In this document: piece after piece, positions 33,939-40,951 of the stretch
Numbering within the stretch: position 1 is the first letter of the stretch
Layout of the letters: every line of letters begins with the position of its first letter
Assembly: GCF_003991905.1 (NCBI RefSeq)
Contig: NZ_RSCL01000017.1
Span: forward strand, 202,132-266,131
Reading direction: 5' to 3'
DNA length: 64,000 nucleotides
Source of the DNA: Dulcicalothrix desertica PCC 7102
GTDB taxonomy: Bacteria; Cyanobacteriota; Cyanobacteriia; Cyanobacteriales; Nostocaceae
The notes under the pieces: model-generated
The model's input: only the letters and a program-made list of their open reading frames with translations
What the model was told of the DNA's origin: nothing
The model's database searches: none
Position numbers and translations under genes: made by a program

Positions 33939-34349
33939 TCAAGCAACCTTTTCGCAGTTAATCATCCACGGAGTTCCAAATTGATCAACCAACATGCCAA
34001 AGCGGACAGACCAGAAGGTTTGATCTATTGGCATCTTCACTTTTCCGTTTTCTGCCAGAGCGTGAAAAATGCGTTCTGCCTCCTCTGGTGATTCAATGCT
34101 GACTTGTACATAAAAGCCTTGGGGTGTTTCAAAGTGTTCATCAGGACTATCAGACCCCATTAATAATCTATCGCCTAAATCAAGGCAAGCGTGCATGATT
34201 TTATCATGCCATTCGATGGGTACATGTTCTGTCGGAGGCGCCTCCCGGTGGGTCATCATCGTAACAATTTTGCCGCCAAAACATTGCTGATAGAACTTGA
34301 ACGCTGCTTCACAGTTGCCACTAAACATGAGATAAGGATTAATTTTCAT
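33939..34349 (-). CDS. PhnB-like VOC (glyoxalase superfamily) protein
   Basis: A 136-residue protein of the vicinal oxygen chelate superfamily, PhnB/3-demethylubiquinone-methyltransferase-like subgroup: INPYLMFSGNCEAAFKFYQQ at the N-terminus, LMGSDSP in the middle, and SVRFGMLVDQFGTPWMINCE at the end. These proteins form dimers with a metal or ligand site between subunits; the biochemical role of this subgroup is not defined. It is the last gene of a three-gene minus-strand group with the SnoaL-like and YCII genes, probably under an ECF sigma factor encoded divergently. Confidence 0.82.
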   Translation of the reverse strand: MKINPYLMFSGNCEAAFKFYQQCFGGKIVTMMTHREAPPTEHVPIEWHDKIMHACLDLGDRLLMGSDSPDEHFETPQGFYVQVSIESPEEAERIFHALAENGKVKMPIDQTFWSVRFGMLVDQFGTPWMINCEKVA

Positions 34350-34370
34350 TTTTATGCTCCTTTAATTGGC

Positions 34371-34814
34371 TTATGGGTTGAGCGTAAATGCAGCTTGAGA
34401 AGTCTCTGGATTAAATGGGACTGAGAGATGTTCGTGTAGTATTTGCCATTCGCCTTGATTTTTCTGGCAAACAGCAGTGACGCGCATCCATGTTTGCATT
34501 GCCGGATGGTTTTCTTCGCCTGTAAAGCGAAATAGCCAATGTGCAACTGCTAAGTCTTCGCTGACAGTAATGTTGAGGTCTCGTGTTTCCATCTCAAAGG
34601 TGTCTGGAAAGTAAGGTAAACATTCAGACCATACTTGGCGCCAAGCTATTTTCCCTTGGGTTTGAAACGGAGGTTTGACATCAAAGACAACGATATCGTT
34701 AGCATAATGAGACATGATTTGGTCAACATTTTTACTGCAAATGGCACGTTGTTGATCGGAAATTAATTGGCGAACCTGAGCTTCGTTATGGGTTATTGTA
34801 GTATTGGTAGTCAT
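34371..34814 (-). CDS. SnoaL-like / YybH-type ketosteroid isomerase fold protein
   Basis: A 147-residue NTF2-fold protein: VRQLISDQQRAICSKNVDQI and MSHYANDIVVFDVKPPFQTQ at the N-terminus, then LAVAHWLFRFTG and WQILHEHLSVPFNPETSQAA, the usual ending of the YybH/DUF4440-like group. No catalytic role can be assigned. It is 38 nt downstream of the YCII gene and 21 nt upstream of the VOC gene, so it is probably cotranscribed. AGGAG lies shortly before its ATG. Confidence 0.82.
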   Translation of the reverse strand: MTTNTTITHNEAQVRQLISDQQRAICSKNVDQIMSHYANDIVVFDVKPPFQTQGKIAWRQVWSECLPYFPDTFEMETRDLNITVSEDLAVAHWLFRFTGEENHPAMQTWMRVTAVCQKNQGEWQILHEHLSVPFNPETSQAAFTLNP

Positions 34815-34852
34815 TTGAGTTTCTCCTTTTAGGTTGAAGTTAAGCGCAATTA

Positions 34853-35209
34853 CTAATTATTTGGTATACCCGCAACTTCAATTACGGGTCGAATTTCAAC
34901 GGTGCCAAATTGGGCGCCTGGAATTTGAGCGGCAATATCGATTGCTTCATCAAGGTTTTGGGCATTAATTAGAAAGAACCCACCCAATTGTTCACGGGTT
35001 TCAGCAAACGGTCCATCAGTCACGAGCGGTTTGCCATCGCGTACTCGGACACTGGTTGCCGTTGCTACAGGGTGGAGCGGGGCGGTTGCTAGATACTGCC
35101 CATTCGAGTTGAGTTGCTGCGCGAGGCGTGCGGATTTTTCATAACAATGCTCCCTCTCAGTATCGCTCATGGCATTTTCTTCCAGGTAAATCAGCAGCAC
35201 ATATTTCAT
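34853..35209 (-). CDS. YCII-related (DGPF-type) protein
   Basis: A 118-residue protein of the YCII-related superfamily, DGPF subgroup: MKYVLLIYLEE at the start, VRVRDGKPLVTDGPFAETRE in the middle (DGPF signature) and QLGGFFLINAQNLDEAIDIA near the end. DGPF proteins are regularly encoded next to ECF sigma factors of the ECF42 type, as here. It is the first gene of the minus-strand group (YCII, SnoaL-like, VOC). Its function may be ligand binding or peroxide-related chemistry, but that is not established. Confidence 0.88.
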   Translation of the reverse strand: MKYVLLIYLEENAMSDTEREHCYEKSARLAQQLNSNGQYLATAPLHPVATATSVRVRDGKPLVTDGPFAETREQLGGFFLINAQNLDEAIDIAAQIPGAQFGTVEIRPVIEVAGIPNN

Positions 35210-35238
35210 GAGTTTGCCTCCCCTTGTTTCCGGTTTTT

Positions 35239-35399
35239 GTTTCCCTTTGTAAGTAAGTCGAACGGCATTGCCTCAAATCGACACCTCACCAAAAAAAATT
35301 TTATGATTAGGTAGGGTCGTGGTTTACCTCCATTGTTTCCCTATATAAGTAAGTCGAACGGCACTACCTCAAATCGACATCTCGGCAAAAATTTTTTAT
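35239..35399. repeat. Duplicated 65-bp segment between the YCII and sigma-factor genes
   Basis: Copy 1 (35239-35302) and copy 2 (35334-35399) share TGTTTCCCT, AAGTAAGTCGAACGGCA, CCTCAAATCGACA and an A/T-rich end CAAAAA-ATTTT. The duplication lies in the short divergent region between the YCII gene and the sigma factor. It probably carries the promoters; GTTTCC...GTCGAACGGC could be the ECF -35/-10 elements (inference). Confidence 0.7.
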
Positions 35400-35407
35400 C
35401 AACAGCT

Positions 35408-36676
35408 ATGGTTTCAAATCCAAAATCAGATGTAACCCAAGCTATCAACTCCCTTTATCGATTTGAGTGGGGTCGGATTGTCGCTACCTTGATCCGCTTG
35501 GTTGGAGATTTTGACCTAGCACAAGAGGCAGCGCAAGAAGCTTTTACAGCTGCCGTAAATCAGTGGCAGTCCACAGGAGTTCCCGCTCTCCCCCGTGCAT
35601 GGATTATCAAAACAGCCCGATATAAAGCTATTGATCGTCTACGGCGCCAAACGAGGCAACAGGAAAAACTGGAATGGTACGCTGCATCTGGTTTAATTCC
35701 AACAACCGAGGAGCCAAACTACGACAGCGATGAAATACCCGACGATAGGCTAAAACTGATTTTCACTTGCTGCCACCCAGCACTAGCCATCGAGTCTCAA
35801 GTTGCTTTGACGCTGCGGTTATTAGGTGGACTCGAAACAGACGAAATTGCACGCGCATTTCTAGTACCTACAGCGACAATGGCACAACGAATTGTACGAG
35901 CCAAGCGCAAAATTCGGGATGCGGGTATTCCATACAAAGTACCAGACACAAGCGATTTACCAGCGCGCGTAGAAGCAGTGTTAACGGTAATCTATCTCAT
36001 TTTCAACGAAGGCTACGCAGCTACAAGAGGCGAGACAATGGTGAGAGCCGACCTCTGTACAGAAGCCATCCGCTTGTGTCGCTTAGTGAGAGAGTTGATG
36101 GCGCCACAACCCCCAACAGAAGTAACGGCATTACTTGCGCTCATGTTACTACACGACTCCCGGCGTGATGCTCGTCTTGATGAGGCAGGCGATATTATTT
36201 TACTTGAAGATCAAAATCGTCAGCGCTGGAACCAACAACAAATAGCAGACTCACTACCACTAGTTGAAGAAGCACTGCGGAGTAAACCTAGTGCATTTGC
36301 CATACAAGCAGCAATTGCAGCACTACATTGTCAGGCACCACGGGCAGAAGAAACAGACTGGTTGCAGATTGTCCACCTTTACGATTTACTTGAACGCTTG
36401 CAGCCCTCGCCAATTGTATCGCTCAACCGAGCAGTCGCAATATCAATGGTAGAAAATCCTCAAACAGCACTCGAACTCATCGATAAACTTGCCCCCCAAC
36501 TTAACGACTACCATCTATTTCATGCTACACGTGCCGACCTGCTGCGTCGTATCGGCGCCACAACATCATCTGCACAAAGTTACACCAAAGCGCTTGCACT
36601 AGTCACTAATGACAGCGAACGTCGCTTTCTAGAGCGTCGGTTACGCGAAGTTCAAATTTATACTACAAACAATTAA
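35408..36676 (+). CDS. ECF sigma factor, ECF42-like, with long C-terminal extension
   Basis: A 422-residue protein from the ATG at 35408 (25 more residues are possible from 35333, but they lie in the duplicated noncoding segment). Region 2: RIVATLIRLVGDFDLAQEAA and RAWIIKTARYKAIDRLRRQ; region 4: LTLRLLGGLETDEIARAFLV and ATMAQRIVRAKRKIRDAGIP. The C-terminal 220 residues hold helical, TPR-like repeats (EALRSKPSAFAIQAAIAAL, YHLFHATRADLLRRIGATTS). This layout, with a DGPF (YCII) neighbour, is that of the ECF42 group, which has no anti-sigma factor and uses the C-terminal part for control. It probably drives its own gene and the three divergent genes. Confidence 0.88.
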   Translation: MVSNPKSDVTQAINSLYRFEWGRIVATLIRLVGDFDLAQEAAQEAFTAAVNQWQSTGVPALPRAWIIKTARYKAIDRLRRQTRQQEKLEWYAASGLIPTTEEPNYDSDEIPDDRLKLIFTCCHPALAIESQVALTLRLLGGLETDEIARAFLVPTATMAQRIVRAKRKIRDAGIPYKVPDTSDLPARVEAVLTVIYLIFNEGYAATRGETMVRADLCTEAIRLCRLVRELMAPQPPTEVTALLALMLLHDSRRDARLDEAGDIILLEDQNRQRWNQQQIADSLPLVEEALRSKPSAFAIQAAIAALHCQAPRAEETDWLQIVHLYDLLERLQPSPIVSLNRAVAISMVENPQTALELIDKLAPQLNDYHLFHATRADLLRRIGATTSSAQSYTKALALVTNDSERRFLERRLREVQIYTTNN

Positions 36677-36687
36677 AATCTAGACTA

Positions 36688-36745
36688 TTGTCATGCTGAG
36701 GAACGTTAACGCAGTTTTCCCGAAGGGTAGCATCTTAAAGAGTTT
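36688..36745. repeat. Dispersed repeat TTGTCATGCTGAGGAACG..., copy 3
   Basis: TTGTCATGCTGAGGAACGTT then GCAGTTTTCCCGAAGGGTAG; related to the copies at 5.0 and 16.1 kb. It follows the sigma factor stop by about 12 bases. Confidence 0.7.
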
Positions 36746-36840
36746 GACTTTGTTTAAAAGTAAAGTTCTAACCCGTTGTTGGTATAAAAAAATATGTTAA
36801 ATTTGAAGGTATAGCGTTTCCTGTTCTCATGAAGTATATA

Positions 36841-36872
36841 AGGACGGGCAAGGATGCCCATCCCACAAGAGA
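36841..36872. repeat. Dispersed GGACGGGCAAGGATGCCC... repeat
   Basis: A short copy of the widespread palindrome (GGGCAAGGATGCCC, ending CCCACAAGA), nearly identical to those at 26.2 and 58.0 kb. Confidence 0.7.
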
Positions 36873-36938
36873 TTTATTGATTTAATTTGTACCTCACTGG
36901 ACTAAGAACGGCTAAATATAATATTCGATTATTAATAA

Positions 36939-37892
36939 TCAACGAGAAAAATATTCTACTATCTTTTTGATAAACTGAGATAGCATGTCGATTTTTCTCT
37001 CTTCGGACTGGGAGAGTTGCCGCAAGCTTTCCTGTTTGATCTGCTCAAGGGTATCTGCTTGGGTCAAATTATGGAGATGGTTAATACCTTCATTAACACC
37101 TTCTAAAATCAACGTCTGACTATTTTTTTTAACCTCATATCCTATTAGTTCTAATGTTTGTTGTCCCCGGTCTATTAAATTATCAGGTGAAGCGTTAAGT
37201 GTTCTAGCAAATATTTCTTTGACAGCTTCTGCATATTCAACAACTTCTATATTCATGTCCGTTAATGAATCAATGACAATTAGTTCTTTCGTGCTATCTT
37301 GGATAAAAATATTACCAATATTGCCCAAAGCACTTTCCACTTCTCCAATTCCGGGAAGTTGCCAAAAAATGAATCGGTCAACGTTTCTGACAAGAAGGTC
37401 AAACACCAATAGCTTACCTAAATCCTTGAAAAATTTTCGACCGGCGCCATTAAGTTGTTCATCAGTACCATACCAATCTATCAGGTTTTTCGAGGTTATA
37501 TCCCTTAAAGAGCGACCTTTCAAGTTTTCCATTAAAAAAAATGTAGGAGAAGAATCCAAATTTAGAGTACGCTTTTCAATTAGCTCGAAATCTCGTTCAT
37601 ATTCATTTTTCTGCTCTTCTTGTTTTTGAGTTTCTCTCAGGTTTCTGTTAATGCTTTCTATTTCTGGCTTAATATATCTTATAATTTCTTCATATTGTTG
37701 ATTTTCAGGACAGAAAGCTTTGATTTCAGGAGTGTTTAAATCAAAGCTTTCTGCTAACAATGATAAAAATAGTTCTGAGTATGGACTATCAGGTGCTTTT
37801 AAAACTTGCTTTGTTTGCCCATCACTGATGAAATACACTCCATCTTGCCCGTACTCCGATCTAATAACATATTTGAGGCGATTCCATCTCAT
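36939..37892 (-). CDS. Atypical kinase-like protein (actin-fragmin kinase/PI3K-like fold)
   Basis: A 317-residue protein. The N-terminal lobe starts VIRSEYGQDGVYFISDGQTK and QVLKAP (a Lys in the usual nucleotide-binding place). LGKLLVFDLLVRNVDRFIFW at about 165-185 matches the catalytic loop of actin-fragmin-kinase- and HipA-like enzymes (D..VRN.DR), and GNIGNIFIQDSTKELIVIDS holds the N and the metal-binding D. The C-terminus (about 270-317) is helical. Actin is absent from bacteria, so the substrate must differ; HipA-like toxins and effector kinases show comparable motifs. Divergent from an 80-residue protein. Family likely, function unknown. Confidence 0.65.
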   Translation of the reverse strand: MRWNRLKYVIRSEYGQDGVYFISDGQTKQVLKAPDSPYSELFLSLLAESFDLNTPEIKAFCPENQQYEEIIRYIKPEIESINRNLRETQKQEEQKNEYERDFELIEKRTLNLDSSPTFFLMENLKGRSLRDITSKNLIDWYGTDEQLNGAGRKFFKDLGKLLVFDLLVRNVDRFIFWQLPGIGEVESALGNIGNIFIQDSTKELIVIDSLTDMNIEVVEYAEAVKEIFARTLNASPDNLIDRGQQTLELIGYEVKKNSQTLILEGVNEGINHLHNLTQADTLEQIKQESLRQLSQSEERKIDMLSQFIKKIVEYFSR

Positions 37893-37987
37893 TAGTAATA
37901 CTACCCACTACAAAAAACAGTTCCAGAGTAAATTCTGTGCTAACCTAGAGTTGTAATTTAATAATAAAAACTTTACTATTATACAGT

Positions 37988-38230
37988 ATGGAAAGCCAAA
38001 CTAAGCACGATATCAACGAATTGATAGAACTCGTAGAACTGGCAACTCCAGATTCACTTAACATTGCGGAAGCTATTCTAAGAAACAACCATGAAATAGA
38101 TATTTCAGAACTTCAAAGTTTACGCGAAGCTCTCTACCTAAGCCTAAACGATAAGAAAAATGATTGGCTTTCTGATAATGTTGTAAAAATTAAAACAAGA
38201 ATTATAGCTTCTTTAGTACAAAAAATCTAG
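37988..38230 (+). CDS. Small acidic helical hypothetical protein
   Basis: An 80-residue, mainly helical protein (INELIELVELATPDSLNIAE, ISELQSLREALYLSLNDKKN) without a recognised family. It is transcribed divergently from the atypical kinase, 95 nt away. By size and position it could be a partner or inhibitor of the kinase, but nothing in the sequence shows this. No Shine-Dalgarno is evident before the ATG at 37988. Confidence 0.5.
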   Translation: MESQTKHDINELIELVELATPDSLNIAEAILRNNHEIDISELQSLREALYLSLNDKKNDWLSDNVVKIKTRIIASLVQKI

Positions 38231-38430
38231 GCTATCAATGAAGTTCCTACAGAAGCAAAATAAGGCAAGCTTAAGTGAGTGCAAATTTTGCGGGCGCCTG
38301 CTTGCTCATTCTTTCCACAGCCAAAGGGCAGAGTAGCCATACAACTTCAAGGCAAAATAGCAAATATAAGTACTTTACGATAAAATAAGCGTGAATAAGT
38401 CACGAAAAACTTCCTCATGCATCCAAAATT

Positions 38431-38527
38431 ATGCTTGTAGACTTTACAGTCCAAAACTACCGTTCCATCAAAGAACCTGCTCAAAAAATTTTAATTGCTT
38501 GTGAGGGAAGTAAAACAGAACCTATCC
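38431..38527 (+). pseudogene. Joined fragments of RloA-like ATPase and RloB-like gene starts
   Basis: The frame from 38431 reads MLVDFTVQNYRSIKEPA, the N-terminus of AAA15/RloA-type ATPases, and continues directly with QKILIACEGSKTEPI, the N-terminus of RloB-like proteins. A deletion has joined the starts of two genes that are normally adjacent; the pair is related to the AbiL-type phage defence. The fragment is cut by the inverted-repeat element at 38528. Confidence 0.62.
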
Positions 38528-38619
38528 CAATACTGCTCGGTTAACGTATGTTCTTACGTGACATGTCACGTCTCTACGGGGGTTTTACGTTTCGCAATTG
38601 CCTTAACCGAGCAGTATTG
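38528..38619. mobile_element. 92-bp MITE-like element with 17-bp terminal inverted repeats
   Basis: The ends are CAATACTGCTCGGTTAA (38528-38544) and TTAACCGAGCAGTATTG (38603-38619), perfect over 17 bp. The interior has a second palindrome (GTGACATGTCAC). It has no coding capacity. It separates the RloA/RloB fragment from a RelE-like fragment. Confidence 0.75.
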
Positions 38620-38805
38620 AAAGTGGTGGTTATCGTCTCATTTATTATGTGAAAACGGAAACGAGCATTATTTTATTAACTATTTATACGCGCATCAGAA
38701 CAAGCTGATGTTGCAGCAGATATCGTTAGGGGTATTATTGCCGAATATGAACAACATCCGATTGAAAATGATGAAGAAGCAAATGGTAAGGGAACAGGCG
38801 TTTGA
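38620..38805 (+). pseudogene. RelE-family toxin remnant with frameshift
   Basis: The plus strand reads ESGGYRLIYYVKTETSIILL and TIYTR in one frame and SEQADVAADIVRGIIAEYEQ in another, ending at 38803-38805. Together they are the C-terminal two thirds of a RelE/HigB-type toxin ('GGYRLIYYVK', 'SEQAD'). The frameshift lies near 38690 and the 5' part is missing. No antitoxin gene remains. Confidence 0.65.
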
Positions 38806-38908
38806 TTAATTGAAATATCCGCAATGCTTGCGTATATTTTCCTAGGTTATACAAAGCCTGAACCATGACCAATCATTTTATCCAAGTCATATATTTTGCC
38901 ATTTTTGA

Positions 38909-39256
38909 TTACTCCGACTCATCCTCAAAGTCTACTGTTATTAAGCGTAAATCTTCTGTATAATATAAAGTTGCAAAAAAGTATTTAGGAATGACTACTC
39001 CGTTTCGGTGTCTTTCAACCCCTCCTATTGCGACTTTGCTAACATAATGATTACCAAAACCAGTTTCATAATTATTCATAATGAATCTTTTTGTAATCAC
39101 CTCAATTGGCGTATTTTTAGGAGGAACTTCCTCACAAGCTAAATTACTAAAACCTCCTTTTTCTAGCTCCGAGTTGAAAGCGCAGCTAACATCTTCTAAA
39201 ATTTTTTTATCAGGCAATAAGTTGTTAATTAATTCCACCAAAGTAACTGTATTCAT
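38909..39256 (-). CDS. Hypothetical protein, possible immunity partner
   Basis: A 115-residue acidic protein that I do not recognise. MNTVTLVELINNLLPDKKIL at the start is helical; the second half (IPKYFFATLYYTEDLRLITV) is strand-like and ends in DFEDESE. It lies 44 nt downstream of the 232-residue ORF on the same strand, the order in which immunity genes follow toxin genes. This position and the acidity are the only hints; the role is unproven. Confidence 0.45.
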   Translation of the reverse strand: MNTVTLVELINNLLPDKKILEDVSCAFNSELEKGGFSNLACEEVPPKNTPIEVITKRFIMNNYETGFGNHYVSKVAIGGVERHRNGVVIPKYFFATLYYTEDLRLITVDFEDESE

Positions 39257-39300
39257 ATTTACCTCATAATTGATTTATATTTGATATGTGATTGCTTGTT

Positions 39301-39999
39301 TTAGAGGTGATCGGAAAGCTCACTAAATATAATTCTTCCGTCTACTTCTCTACCTAATAATCTACTACCACTTCCCATAATTTTTAATTCATGGGTATAA
39401 CCTCGTACCTCTCCTATGAGTGATTTTATACCAGCAGCATTTTTAGCGCTCCTAGCCATACCATTTTCCAATGCACTTACAAACTGCTTTAAAGATTTCT
39501 TTGAAGTAGCTCCTTTATATAAATCTTCTAACAACTCAATTGTAATCTCTGCTGGAAGGGGTGAATCAATTCGAGAACGAGAGGCAAGTTCGTAAAACTC
39601 CGTTACCTTATTTTGTGCATCAGTAAAATTTGTAAAATCACTAATATCATACTTTTTACTTATATTGCTTAAAGTTCCAGCAATATCATTAAACCTCTGT
39701 AAAGCTAAATTGTAAGGTATCACTCTGGCATTAAGTTCTGCTTCTAATATAGCAATTCTCTCTTTAAGGCGCCTAAAACGTTGTCGAAGGTTTCTGGTTT
39801 GGTTTATTGCCGGAATATTCTCAAAAATACTATCAAGAGCCTGAGTCATTTTTTGGCAAACTGAGCAAAGTATAATTTCAACCATTACACCATTACGTAC
39901 CAGCTTTAGGGTATGAACACTGTTGCCAAGCCTAATTTGAGTTTGGGCTAAAATTTCTGTTTCCACTGCAATTAAATCAACTTCAACAGTTTCTGACAT
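39301..39999 (-). CDS. Hypothetical coiled-coil protein with a small C-terminal domain
   Basis: A 232-residue protein without a recognised family. Residues 1-55 are strand-rich with one C-x-x-C (CSVC); residues 60-120 form a coiled coil (LRQRFRRLKERIAILEAELN); the C-terminal 45 residues (YTHELKIMGSGSRLLGREVD, GRIIFSELSDHL) look like a compact domain, of the kind found at the end of polymorphic toxins. HELKI could be an E-x-K nuclease motif, but this is speculation. The gene is followed by a small acidic ORF. Confidence 0.45.
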   Translation of the reverse strand: MSETVEVDLIAVETEILAQTQIRLGNSVHTLKLVRNGVMVEIILCSVCQKMTQALDSIFENIPAINQTRNLRQRFRRLKERIAILEAELNARVIPYNLALQRFNDIAGTLSNISKKYDISDFTNFTDAQNKVTEFYELASRSRIDSPLPAEITIELLEDLYKGATSKKSLKQFVSALENGMARSAKNAAGIKSLIGEVRGYTHELKIMGSGSRLLGREVDGRIIFSELSDHL

Positions 40000-40152
40000 T
40001 GTTGCTCGTAATTGCCTAAAGGTGCTGAAACAACGATGTGTATGGAAGCTTGTGTAGTCAAACTAAAAGGGTCATCTTTGCTACGGTTTTAACCGCACGC
40101 GGGTGTGAGATGAATAAGAATATATCAAACACAGAATTCTCATGTCAATTAT

Positions 40153-40776
40153 CTAAATTACATTAATTAATAGCGCTTCGTTATAAAGAGAAGCTTCCAG
40201 GTATAGATTTTTCCATCTGTCAAATTCCTCTTGGTATGACAAATTATATTTTTCCAACAAATATTTACCTTCTATTTTTCGTAGAATTTCCGCAAACTCT
40301 TTTACAAATAAAGATGGTATAAAGTAAAGATTGTACCAAGGGTAGTGAGAAAGATGTACTGCTACTGGTTCGCTACCGCGCGTGAACTGATGTATGTACT
40401 TATGTACACGAATATCAGTATTAAATTCTACATCCTCTAATTCTGAGATTAGCGCTGTTTCAATTACATTACAGCAATTCTTCAAATTAGTTGCTCTGTT
40501 AGCAATATTTGGATATAAAAATTTGGCTAGTTCTAACTCCGCAATAAATTCTTTCCAAGTGTTTTCTGCTTCAACACGAGAGGTAAAGTTTTCTGCGTCA
40601 ACTTCGCTGTCTAAAATATCATTTAAGTAAATTTCGTCTATTTCGGATGCATTAAATATTTTGAAGCTAAAAGGCGCCACTGCTTCAAAAATACAATACA
40701 TTTTTTTATTTGAACGTAGGCGTTCAAGTAGTTGTGCTTGTTCCGGAATAGCTTGATATAAAACTGTATATCCCAT
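40153..40776 (-). CDS. Hypothetical protein
   Basis: A 207-residue protein from the ATG at 40776 (a start at 40827 would add 17 residues). MGYTVLYQAIPEQAQLLERL at the N-terminus recalls a group of uncharacterised proteins encoded near toxin-immunity loci, but I cannot name the family. The middle (TRGSEPVAVHLSHYPWYNLY) contains conserved-looking aromatic and His residues. No signal peptide or membrane segment. It lies in a run of minus-strand unknown genes. Confidence 0.5.
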   Translation of the reverse strand: MGYTVLYQAIPEQAQLLERLRSNKKMYCIFEAVAPFSFKIFNASEIDEIYLNDILDSEVDAENFTSRVEAENTWKEFIAELELAKFLYPNIANRATNLKNCCNVIETALISELEDVEFNTDIRVHKYIHQFTRGSEPVAVHLSHYPWYNLYFIPSLFVKEFAEILRKIEGKYLLEKYNLSYQEEFDRWKNLYLEASLYNEALLINVI

Positions 40777-40840
40777 AGTGATACATAATTTCCCTGTTAT
40801 TAAATTTATTGTCTCAAATAATTTCAACTATTAAATTACT

Positions 40841-40910
40841 CTTATGGGGTGGGCATCCAAGCAAACGCCTTGTATGTTAGGAACGGGCAGGGATGCCCGT
40901 TCCACAAGAG
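40841..40910. repeat. Dispersed CTTATGGGGTGGGCATCC... repeat, full-length copy
   Basis: The ends are CTTATGGGGTGGGCATCC and GGATGCCCGTTCCACAAG; the centre includes a shorter palindrome. This is a two-armed version like the one at 24.67 kb. Confidence 0.7.
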
Positions 40911-40951
40911 TGATTACTTTTTCTGCAAGATTGGTTATTTTTCCTACAAGT

